37,198 bases of DNA, taken from assembly GCF_000508185.1 (NCBI RefSeq), contig NZ_AYOY01000157.1:1-37198 (forward strand), in the 5' to 3' direction. Below, piece after piece: positions 1 to 6,121 of the stretch. How positions within the stretch are numbered: position 1 is the first letter of the stretch; the number at the start of each line of letters is the position of its first letter. The notes beneath the pieces were generated by a model that did no database searches, was not told the origin of the DNA, and was given only the letters and a program-made list of their open reading frames with translations. The translations under genes and the position numbers were made by a program. This DNA comes from Sphingobium sp. C100 (GTDB taxonomy: Bacteria; Pseudomonadota; Alphaproteobacteria; Sphingomonadales; Sphingomonadaceae).

Positions 1-391
1 GTAACAATCGGACGGTTACGATCAGCCAGAATGTGGTGGATTTTTACGCGATCGGGGCAACGCATCACTGCCAGCGGCGCGACATTGCGCAGTCTGACCA
101 AGCGGTTCGACAACGCCACCGCCTATGGCCGGGCCATGATCGGCTTCGCTGCCGTCTGGGCGCAGCTAGAAGCGGAAACCACCAGCGAGCGTGTGTGCGC
201 AACGGGGGAAATGCCGCGCGTGCGTGCGGGGGACCTCTGGGACGGCACCGGCGCTCCACCTTGGCACAGAAACAGAGATCGTCGCAGCCCTGTCCGATGG
301 TGCGCAGGTGCGTGTGCTGGCCCAGCGCTATGGCGTTGCGCCCGCCACGATCAAGCGCATTCGTGCGCGTGGATCGTCTCCGGACGAGTGA
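1..391 (+). pseudogene. Serine recombinase (resolvase/invertase family) remnant, 5'-truncated and frameshifted
   Basis: A broken serine site-specific recombinase running off the left edge. Recognisable pieces lie in different frames. Frame 3 near 30-55 reads VVDFYAIG. Frame 1 at about 58-195 reads GATLRSLTKRFD followed by MIGFAAVWAQLEAETTSERV, the end of the catalytic domain and the long E-helix. Frame 2 at about 255-391 carries the C-terminal helix-turn-helix VRVLAQRYGVAPATIKRI. The first shift maps to the GGGG run near 55, where removing one G restores the family reading. The second lies between 195 and 255. The catalytic serine would be upstream of the window. It ends only 6 bp before the hxsA stop codon on the other strand. 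It is probably inactive, although its start cannot be seen. Confidence 0.75.
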
Positions 392-397
392 AACCTG

Positions 398-1030
398 TCA
401 GTTGCTCGAAATCATCAGGGCATCGAGCGTCGTAGGTGTGATCGTCCCCGTTACATCAAGGCCCCGGTCTTTCTGGAACCGGCGCAAGGCAGAGCGAAGC
501 GACGGGCCGACCACGCCGTCGATCACGCCGGAATAGTAATCCTGCGCCAGAAGTGCGATTTCGACCCGGCGCACGATCGCCTTGAAGCGGCTCGTCCGCC
601 CCGACAGCGCGGGCAGACCGTCAGGCGGCGGGGCGACCGCCCGGTTTGTCGAATCGAACAGCGGCTGCTGGCGATAGGGTGCGACCGAAGGGGCCGATGG
701 CGCGGGCCTTGGCGGCGGTGGAGGTGAATAGGTCGGCGGATCGTAATTGTACCCGCCCGAGCCTGACCGATGGCTGGTATGGCTTGAATGACTGTAATGC
801 CCGCCGCCGCCATAGCCCGAACTATGGCTGGAATGGCTCCTGTGACTGCTATGGCTCCGGTGGCTTGCCAGCGTCACATAATGTTCTTGTGCAAACAGCC
901 TGAGCAGTTTGCCCGCATTGGGATCGTCAGTGCCGGTTGTGGTCGCGCGTATGAAATCCGCCTGCGCCTGCGACGGGATCGTGAAGCCTGCCGCCATCAG
1001 GCTCGATATGAGATATCTGGCTCGCTTCAT
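398..1030 (-). CDS. hxsA: His-Xaa-Ser repeat protein HxsA with C-terminal peptidoglycan-binding domain
   Basis: This 210-aa protein is the presumed substrate of the two radical SAM enzymes encoded just upstream. Residues 1-24 look like a cleavable signal peptide ending in an AQA motif. Residues 57-89 carry nine His-Xaa-Ser triplets in two blocks (57-71 and 78-89) separated by a Gly/Tyr linker. A proline-rich hinge follows at about 97-120. Residues about 150-206 match a PG_binding_1 domain, with the typical GVIDGVVGP turn and ALRRFQ helix. The ATG overlaps the hxsC stop codon (ATGA), so it is the last gene of the hxs operon and probably translationally coupled. The family link rests on the triplets plus the hxsBCD neighbours. 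Any modification of the triplets is inference, and the natural role is unknown to me. Attachment to the cell wall or periplasm is suggested by the domains. Confidence 0.9.
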   Translation of the reverse strand: MKRARYLISSLMAAGFTIPSQAQADFIRATTTGTDDPNAGKLLRLFAQEHYVTLASHRSHSSHRSHSSHSSGYGGGGHYSHSSHTSHRSGSGGYNYDPPTYSPPPPPRPAPSAPSVAPYRQQPLFDSTNRAVAPPPDGLPALSGRTSRFKAIVRRVEIALLAQDYYSGVIDGVVGPSLRSALRRFQKDRGLDVTGTITPTTLDALMISSN

Positions 1031-2109
1031 AAAGGCTCCACGCAGGTTTCGGCATGATCGTCAGGATGCCACTCGAAAAAGCCGCTGCATTGACTTTGCT
1101 CGCGGCATGCCTCGCAGGCGCTGGCGAACTTCCGTTTCCAGTCCGAAATCGAGGCAATCGCATATTTGCGGAAATCCGCTGGCACTGTGCAGCGCGGGAA
1201 GTTGAATAACTGCGCACGGACGTTATGCAAGGTTGCGAGCGTCAGCGCCATGCCGATCGGCCGGAAGTCCGCGCGATGATCGACATAGAGGTTCGACCAG
1301 CGCCCTTTAGCGAAGCCGATATTCTCCAGTTGCATGATTGACCATGCCTCAACGAATTGCAGGCGCGCTGCGACATAGCGCGCAAGGTCCGGCAGTGCGT
1401 GATGATTGGGCGTGACCAGCACAGTCCGCAACTCGACCCGTGCGCCTGCCATGATGAGGTGGGCAAACCCTTCCTCAAGCTGCGCGAATGCGCCGCGTTT
1501 GCCGACAATCTCGTCATGCAACGCCGGTTCGGCAGCATAGAGCGGAATACCCCAACTGACCTGCCGATAGAGCGACGCGCGCAAGCGGGAGATGTCGTCA
1601 GCGTCGAAATGCTGGGCGTTGGTCAGGATGTGGAACCGGAGGTCAGGCCGTGCCGTCAGCACTCGCTCGACCATGCCCAGTAACTGATCTTTGTAGAGGG
1701 TCGGCTCACCACCCGATATGCCGATCAGCGTATCCGGCTCCGCCAGCAAGCAGGCCTGCTCCAGCAGGTCGAAGCGATCGTCATGGGTTTTCTTTGGTGG
1801 CTGCGAACACATCACGCAAAGCTGGTCGCAGCGTTCCGTGACCAGCAGCGTGTTATGCGGAGAGCCGGATCGTAACAGCCGCTCCACTCGCCCGGCCTGC
1901 GGGCGCACCAGCACTACATCGCCGTCAAGGTCATCCGCCGTCGCCCCGTCGATTGCGAACAGGCCGCTCTTGCCTGCAAAGGTCGCACCCAGCGCGTCGG
2001 ATTCGACAAGGCTCGCGTCGGCGCTGTGCATTGACGTCCCGGTCGCGCGCAGGCGCGTGACGAACGGCGCATCCGCTTCCGCTTCTGCCGAGAGCAGCAG
2101 CGGGATCAT
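1027..2109 (-). CDS. hxsC: His-Xaa-Ser system radical SAM maturase HxsC
   Basis: A 360-aa radical SAM enzyme. Residues 94-101 carry the [4Fe-4S]-binding CxxxCxxC (C94, C98, C101). Residues 133-136 are the GGEP motif that contacts SAM. A further set of cysteines near the C-terminus (CEAC, QC and the final ETC) could bind auxiliary iron-sulfur clusters. The start at 2109 is chosen because its ATG overlaps the hxsB stop as ATGA. An upstream in-frame ATG at 2187 would lie deep inside hxsB. By family it is expected to act with HxsB on HxsA in the cytoplasm before export. The chemistry is not known to me, and radical-mediated side-chain crosslinking or epimerisation are the usual options for such maturases. 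Confidence 0.9.
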   Translation of the reverse strand: MIPLLLSAEAEADAPFVTRLRATGTSMHSADASLVESDALGATFAGKSGLFAIDGATADDLDGDVVLVRPQAGRVERLLRSGSPHNTLLVTERCDQLCVMCSQPPKKTHDDRFDLLEQACLLAEPDTLIGISGGEPTLYKDQLLGMVERVLTARPDLRFHILTNAQHFDADDISRLRASLYRQVSWGIPLYAAEPALHDEIVGKRGAFAQLEEGFAHLIMAGARVELRTVLVTPNHHALPDLARYVAARLQFVEAWSIMQLENIGFAKGRWSNLYVDHRADFRPIGMALTLATLHNVRAQLFNFPRCTVPADFRKYAIASISDWKRKFASACEACREQSQCSGFFEWHPDDHAETCVEPL

Positions 2110-3518
2110 GCCATCACCTCGCCGAAACTGTCGGGAATCGAGGGCAGCCGCAGCCATTGGGCCAGCGAGTAGCGTACCTTCTCGCAATCGGTATAAAGCA
2201 GCCGGAAGATAAGATCGAACAGGTGCATATGGCGGCGGCAGAAGGCCGTGTCATGCCGGGGCATGTCGATCCGGCCATAACGGGCGAGATCGTCAATCGG
2301 GTCGCGCCCGCAATAAGGCTGGTAGACGCACCGCATACAGGCCGGATCGAACTGGTTGGTCGCGTGGCTGTTCAACAATTCCCGTGCCTCGCTGTCCCAG
2401 CCCATTTCGATCGTGCCGATCGACAGGTCGATGACGCCGGAGCGCGCCAGCATCCGGGCCTCATCGGTCGGATAAACGGCCCCGTCATGGTCCACCACGA
2501 TATAGTCGTAGCCCATCGGGTTCGGGTTACGCAGATCGACGTGGCGCTCGCGTCCCGGCTGGAATATCCGCCGCAAACCGATGCTGAAATAGGTTTCCTC
2601 CAGCACCCGGTCCTGATCCGCCCAATTGCGTGCGATCAGGCGGTGGATGAAGCCTTCGTAATAGCTGCGCCAAGCCTCGTCCTGCTCGCGCGCCTGCTTG
2701 TGCCGCTTGCGGGCAAAACCCTGATAGTTGATCGGGCGCAGGAAAATGCTGTCCATGCCATAGGCAACATAAGCGTCGATCAGGTCGTCAGCTGCTGGCG
2801 GCGTTGCCGCATTGATCGTCGGCAGCGCCGATACCTTGCTTGGGCCGTAGCGGTCCACGATGAAGCGCAGGTTGCGGAAAAAGGCCGATGTCGTTTCTGC
2901 GTCTTTTGTGCGGTGACGACCATGCGTGACTTCATCGCCGTCGAGCGATGTGCTGATAAACACATCGGGCCTGTCGAAGATGGCCAGCAACTCGTCGTCA
3001 ATATGTTGGAGGTTTGAGCAAATGACGAACTGGCGCTGCGCAAAACGCTCCGCTTTCTCCATCACCGCCCGGAGCAGGTCCGGGCGCAATGTCGGCTCGC
3101 CGCCCTGAAACTCGATCTTGAGGCGGTCACAGGCAAGACCGTCAATCGTCGCCAGAACCGCCGCCAGAGTTTCTTCGCTCCAGTCGAAACCGGCGCGGTC
3201 GATATTCACCCGCGAAACTTGGCAATAGCTGCAATCGAGGTTGCAGCGGAGCGTCGGCACGAGAATCAGATAATCGAGCGGCGCGGCTGGCGCGATCCTC
3301 CGCGCCACCGCCCGCCTATGCGCCGCGAACGCGAGGCTGTCAGCGTCCTCAATCAGGTGTCCACCCGCCCGCAGGCTGATTCTGTCGCCTTCCGTTTCGG
3401 CACCATCGATCAGTCGCCCGACAAAACCATCGGCCCCAAGGAAAAAGCGCCCACTGTCATTGACGAAAATCGTCTCCCCGTCAGGCAGCGCCCGCGACCG
3501 GAGCGGCAGGAAACTCAT
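2106..3518 (-). CDS. hxsB: His-Xaa-Ser system radical SAM maturase HxsB
   Basis: A 470-aa radical SAM enzyme with a SPASM-like tail. An N-terminal region of about 80 residues could serve as a substrate-recognition domain. It is followed by the radical SAM core with CxxxCxxC at C92, C96 and C99, then GGEP in the stretch FQGGEPTLRP. A cysteine cluster from C394 (CMRC then YC at C403, and a later C before RRH) fits auxiliary cluster ligands of the SPASM type. The ATG overlaps the hxsD stop (ATGA), and its own stop overlaps the hxsC start. Two different radical SAM enzymes in tandem are diagnostic of the Hxs system. It is plausibly the main peptide-modifying enzyme, which is inference. Confidence 0.9.
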   Translation of the reverse strand: MSFLPLRSRALPDGETIFVNDSGRFFLGADGFVGRLIDGAETEGDRISLRAGGHLIEDADSLAFAAHRRAVARRIAPAAPLDYLILVPTLRCNLDCSYCQVSRVNIDRAGFDWSEETLAAVLATIDGLACDRLKIEFQGGEPTLRPDLLRAVMEKAERFAQRQFVICSNLQHIDDELLAIFDRPDVFISTSLDGDEVTHGRHRTKDAETTSAFFRNLRFIVDRYGPSKVSALPTINAATPPAADDLIDAYVAYGMDSIFLRPINYQGFARKRHKQAREQDEAWRSYYEGFIHRLIARNWADQDRVLEETYFSIGLRRIFQPGRERHVDLRNPNPMGYDYIVVDHDGAVYPTDEARMLARSGVIDLSIGTIEMGWDSEARELLNSHATNQFDPACMRCVYQPYCGRDPIDDLARYGRIDMPRHDTAFCRRHMHLFDLIFRLLYTDCEKVRYSLAQWLRLPSIPDSFGEVMA

Positions 3519-3763
3519 GACAGCAGGTTTTCGAGCAGCATAGCACGCCGGGAACAGGCCTGATCGAGCAGTTTCCTATTGAGCAGCGCCGCGCGCCATA
3601 TCCGGAGCAGGCTGTCTGCATCGGTCACTCCTGACAGTTCAATCGCGGTATCGGTTAGATTGACCTGCACTCCTGCGTAGGTCGCCATGATCCATGATGC
3701 CGCCGCATCGTCGCCCGCCGCAAATGCCGCCTCTGTTCGGCGTGCTATCATCGTCTGCCCCAT
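3515..3763 (-). CDS. hxsD: His-Xaa-Ser system protein HxsD
   Basis: A small 82-aa protein at the head of the hxs operon. The core (Y-A-G-V-Q-V-N-L then a helical ALLNRKLLDQ stretch) agrees with the small HxsD family, whose hallmark is an LLNDYxLRE-like C-terminal motif. The match here is divergent, so the call leans on position. The start at 3763 is preferred because GGGGGA precedes the ATG by four bases. An upstream in-frame ATG at 3805 would add 14 residues but has no spaced ribosome-binding site. There is no signal peptide or membrane segment. It is perhaps an adaptor or leader-recognition subunit for HxsB/HxsC, which is inference only. The stop codon overlaps hxsB. Confidence 0.8.
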   Translation of the reverse strand: MGQTMIARRTEAAFAAGDDAAASWIMATYAGVQVNLTDTAIELSGVTDADSLLRIWRAALLNRKLLDQACSRRAMLLENLLS

Positions 3764-3908
3764 CGCTTCCCCCGAAAGCGTCTTTTGCAATTCGGTATGG
3801 AACATCCTGCATCACCACAAGCATAAATGCGTCCGATTGCATGTGTTTGTGTGGCTTGCGCCGTAGCTATGCTTTGGTAAGCATGGTTGCAATGTTAGGG
3901 GCATTGTC
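3764..3908. promoter_or_regulatory. Divergent promoter region of the hxs operon and the 3909 gene, with a short palindrome
   Basis: This intergenic spacer separates hxsD (leftward) from the membrane protein gene (rightward). It holds a 6+6 inverted repeat, ATGCTT-TGGT-AAGCAT (3869-3884). The half-site AAGCAT recurs at 3819-3824, exactly 60 bp away. These could be operator sites for one regulator controlling both directions. No convincing -35/-10 pair was found by eye. Confidence 0.35.
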
Positions 3909-4562
3909 TTGAACCATCCTAAAGGTCATCACCACAAGGCGGCATCTGATGAGGCCAAAGCTCCACAGACTTCGATCATGATCTGGGCGGGCGTTGGTGT
4001 GATCGCCCTGCTCGCGGTGATCGGCCAATGTTCCTCATCAAACACCGCCGGAAGCGCAGCCACGGAAGCCTCCAATACGGCGCAGGCGGCAATCAGTGAC
4101 GCTATCGCCATACAGGCTCCCCCGCCGGTGCTCGCACTCAAGGGTTCCAGCGTCAAAGGTGGCGAAGCCAACCTGAAGAAGGCGGCGGTCGAGGGACTGC
4201 CGGGCGAAATGATCTATAGCCAGAATTGCTACGATGCCCTTGGCCGTCATTTCAGCTGGAATAAACTCGATATCTGCGGCACGTTCGACATGGCCGCCGT
4301 TCGCGATCTTGGCGATAGCGATGCCACGGGCTTCGACAAGGAAACCGCATGGTTCGAGAACGAGACGGCAGCCGGGCGCTATCTCAAGGCCGCTGTCGCG
4401 GCAGGCGAGACAGAGGAAAGCGCCGATCAGCGTCTGAGCGATTTACAAGCCAGAATTATAAAATCCTCCGCGTCCGAAAAACCGGAGTCCATTCCGGCCG
4501 ACACTGTCAACGATGAAGAGAACAGCTCCGATACCGATCCTTCCGCCGTGATGGACACATAA
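3909..4562 (+). CDS. Hypothetical membrane-anchored protein divergent from the hxs operon
   Basis: I do not recognise this 217-aa protein. It starts with TTG preceded by AGGGG. Residues 1-22 are polar with a HPKGHHHK segment. Residues about 23-41 form one transmembrane helix, followed directly by a cysteine (QCSSS). The rest is a soluble domain, probably periplasmic, with two cysteines at about 113 and 123 (NCYD and DICG) that could form a disulfide. A Ser/Asp/Glu-rich disordered tail runs from about 180 to the end. It shares its promoter region with hxsD, so a link to HxsA export or anchoring is possible but unproven. Codon usage looks like that of the hxs genes. Confidence 0.6.
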   Translation: MNHPKGHHHKAASDEAKAPQTSIMIWAGVGVIALLAVIGQCSSSNTAGSAATEASNTAQAAISDAIAIQAPPPVLALKGSSVKGGEANLKKAAVEGLPGEMIYSQNCYDALGRHFSWNKLDICGTFDMAAVRDLGDSDATGFDKETAWFENETAAGRYLKAAVAAGETEESADQRLSDLQARIIKSSASEKPESIPADTVNDEENSSDTDPSAVMDT

Positions 4563-4579
4563 GCCGGGTACGCAGGATC

Positions 4580-4790
4580 ATAGACGATCTGACCGACGAG
4601 GATTTGCAAGCCTAAGCGACGCTTTTGATCCAAATCTACGGGGCGTGATGCACCGAGGCAGGTCGCCATCGAGATTGGCAGGCTGGCAACGGCGGACAAT
4701 CAGGATGGCATCGCGATGTGGAAGCGCATCGCTCTTTTCGTCAGCGACGCGATGGGGTTTAAAGCCGTCCAGCCCGTGACAGAACATTGA
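4580..4790 (+). pseudogene. Decayed small ORF upstream of the repressor fragment
   Basis: A reading frame of about 65-70 codons can be reconstructed only by bypassing an in-frame TAA at 4613-4615 and removing one base near 4647. The pieces are DDLTDEDLQA, ATLLIQIYG and then DAPRQVAIEIGRLATADN, with the last piece running on to MWKRIALFVSDAM. This resembles a family of short sphingomonad proteins that I recall under a DUF6961-like name, and that label is from memory. No ATG is visible at the expected place (ATA instead). Its TGA (4788-4790) overlaps the ATG of the next gene, suggesting the two were once coupled. Confidence 0.4.
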
Positions 4791-5074
4791 TGACCACTGA
4801 TGTTCGCGCTACTCTTGGCCAAATGATCGCCGAGGCCGGTATCGGTTATTCCGATATCTCCCGCCTGATCGGTCGCAATGCGGCCTATATCCAGCAATTC
4901 ATCCGGCGCGGCACGCCGCGCAAACTGGACGAAAACGATCGGCGCATCATCGCTGCCTATTTCGGCGTCTCCGAGGTGATGCTACTTGGGCACACGAAGA
5001 TCGAAAGCACGGTCCGATACCTCGGAGTTGATGTGGAGGACGCTTTAACTCTCGCAGAGGGCGCAGAAATCTAA
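4790..5074 (+). CDS. Chimeric ORF: phage-type repressor N-terminus fused to tyrosine recombinase C-terminus
   Basis: A 94-aa in-frame fusion. Residues 1-64 are the helix-turn-helix domain of a LexA/S24-type repressor common in sphingomonads (SDISRLIGRNAAYIQQF, then the GTPRKLDENDRR and YFGVSE motifs). From residue 65 it is LLGHTKIESTVRYLGVDVED, the C-terminus of the recombinase encoded at 5263-5895, keeping its catalytic His and Tyr but lacking everything before them. The S24 protease/dimerisation domain is absent. The DNA-binding half could still fold, so a small repressor-like product cannot be excluded, but a broken gene is more likely. The ATG at 4790 overlaps the preceding TGA, and a TTG one codon upstream is also open. 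Confidence 0.75.
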   Translation: MTTDVRATLGQMIAEAGIGYSDISRLIGRNAAYIQQFIRRGTPRKLDENDRRIIAAYFGVSEVMLLGHTKIESTVRYLGVDVEDALTLAEGAEI

Positions 5075-5140
5075 GCTCGCCTGGCTTCTTGTCGCTGCGA
5101 GGAGCCAGGATCTGGGCTGCGGCGGTCACGCACCAATCAT
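4984..5140 (+). repeat. Direct repeat copy 1: 3' end of tyrosine recombinase gene plus trailer
   Basis: About 90 bp of coding sequence (LGHTKIES to the stop) match 5806-5895 with scattered, mostly synonymous differences. The similarity continues past the stop codon through a stem-loop and about 35 further bases. The left boundary is abrupt, at the repressor/recombinase junction near 4983. The two copies are 822 bp apart in direct orientation. Confidence 0.8.
5080..5109 (+). other. Stem-loop after recombinase 3' end, copy 1
   Basis: CCTGGCTTCT pairs with AGGAGCCAGG across a 10-nt loop, giving ten pairs including one T-G wobble. The equivalent structure is kept in copy 2 (5901-5930). It has no T-run, so it may be an RNA-end structure or part of a recombination site rather than a classical terminator. 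Confidence 0.6.
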
Positions 5141-5144
5141 GAAA

Positions 5145-5210
5145 ATCGCAAAAGCGGAAGGTCTGCTGCCGGGGATGAAAATTTGGCCACTGAATGGCCG
5201 ATTTGGGTCG
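5145..5210 (+). repeat. Dispersed intergenic repeat, copy 1
   Basis: A copy of a family of about 66-74 bp. It shows the shared order AAAAGCGGA, GTCTGCTGCCGGGGAT, GAAAAT, GGCC and finally GGGTCG. Compare the copies at 15604, 16453, 16579, 29723 and 37115. It is noncoding and of unknown function. Confidence 0.6.
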
Positions 5211-5262
5211 ATCTTCTCTGAAGCGTTTTACCTATGGCCGTCAGGGCCACAGGAGAAGTGTC

Positions 5263-5895
5263 ATGGGATTATCAGAGTTTGATCCCGCTGCTCGCGAGCG
5301 GGTGTCTTGGAACGCTGGGCGCAAGGTCGGCGCGAAGCGAGCGCTCAAGCCCCGTCAAATATGGGCGATCCGTTTCTTTCTCGACCAGCATGGGCGGGTC
5401 CGGGACCGTGCCCTCTTTGATCTAGCCATCGACAGCAAGCTTCGCGGATGCGATCTGGTGAAGATCAGGATCAGCGATATCATTTGTGATCGGAAAATTC
5501 GAACGCGAGCAACGGTCGTACAGCAAAAGACCGGCAGACCGGTTCAGTTTGAACTGATGACTGATGCTCGGGCCAGCCTGCTCAAGTGGCTCGAACTGCG
5601 GGGTGGGTCCTTGGAAGAATTTGCATTTCCTAGCCGCACCGATCACGCTGCCCATATAAGCACCAGGCAATATGCTCGCCTTGTCGATGAATGGGTCACG
5701 GGGATCGGCTTGCCCAGCGAAGATTATGGGACTCACTCTCTGCGCCGAACCAAGGCGTCGATCATCTACAAGGCGACTGGAAATCTTCGCGCAGTCCAAA
5801 TTTTGCTTGGGCACACGAAGATTGAAAGTACGGTCAGATACCTTGGAGTGGACGTGGAGGACGCTTTAACGTTAGCCGAGGGCACCGAAATATGA
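5263..5895 (+). CDS. Tyrosine-type recombinase/integrase
   Basis: A 210-aa site-specific tyrosine recombinase. It has a short N-terminal DNA-binding region (about 1-30) and then the catalytic domain with R61 (SKLRG), K89, H158-x-x-R161 (HSLRR), H184 (LLGHTK) and the nucleophile Y193 (RYLGVD). All the residues of the family active site appear present. The start at 5263 is chosen for AGGAG seven bases upstream, and an upstream ATG at 5194 lacks one. Its short length compared with phage integrases (350-400 aa) implies that the arm-binding domain is missing. Its 3' end and trailer are duplicated at 4984-5140. It is likely the enzyme of a small integrative element or a relic of one. Confidence 0.85.
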   Translation: MGLSEFDPAARERVSWNAGRKVGAKRALKPRQIWAIRFFLDQHGRVRDRALFDLAIDSKLRGCDLVKIRISDIICDRKIRTRATVVQQKTGRPVQFELMTDARASLLKWLELRGGSLEEFAFPSRTDHAAHISTRQYARLVDEWVTGIGLPSEDYGTHSLRRTKASIIYKATGNLRAVQILLGHTKIESTVRYLGVDVEDALTLAEGTEI

Positions 5896-5965
5896 GCTTT
5901 CCTGGCTCCTTGCCGTTGCGAGGAGCCAGAACATACAGCGCGGCGGCTACGCGCCAATGCAAGTC
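5806..5965 (+). repeat. Direct repeat copy 2: 3' end of tyrosine recombinase gene plus trailer
   Basis: Partner of 4984-5140. It covers the last 30 codons of the intact recombinase and the following stem-loop, then fades into sequence ahead of the IS110 element. The right edge is approximate because identity decays gradually. Confidence 0.75.
5901..5930 (+). other. Stem-loop after recombinase 3' end, copy 2
   Basis: CTGGCTCCT (5902-5910) pairs perfectly with AGGAGCCAG (5921-5929) across a 10-nt loop. Relative to copy 1 the base that differs in the stem changes a T-G wobble to a C-G pair, so pairing is preserved despite divergence. It may act as a transcript end or as part of an attachment site. 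Confidence 0.6.
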
Positions 5966-6066
5966 GTTCAGCGGCCTCGCTGGCGATCCCGCAACCGGTC
6001 ATTCGTGAGACGCAGCGATGAATACGATGAAGGACAGGGGCTGGGACATCGCGTAATTGATGTAGC

Positions 6067-6117
6067 CACCCTCGTGCATGGTACGAAGTCGCCTTGGCGC
6101 TTCAATGCAGGAGGGTG
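6067..6117 (+). ncRNA. Strong hairpin before the IS110 transposase; candidate bridge-RNA segment and translation control
   Basis: CACCCTC (6067-6073) pairs with GAGGGTG (6111-6117). After a G-G mismatch, TGCAT (6075-6079) pairs with ATGCA (6105-6109). Inside, GAAG and CGCC (6085-6093) pair with GGCG and CTTC (6096-6103) with one bulged T. The right arm contains the GGAGGG ribosome-binding site of the transposase (ATG at 6122), so the fold would hide it. That it belongs to a bridge RNA is inference from the known place of this RNA in IS110-group elements. Confidence 0.5.
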
Positions 6118-6121
6118 ACCG

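Noticed and set aside
2157..3017. Long plus-strand ORF (286 codons) opposite hxsB
   Set aside because: It is antisense to a protein with full radical SAM motifs, has no recognisable domain, and reflects high GC content.
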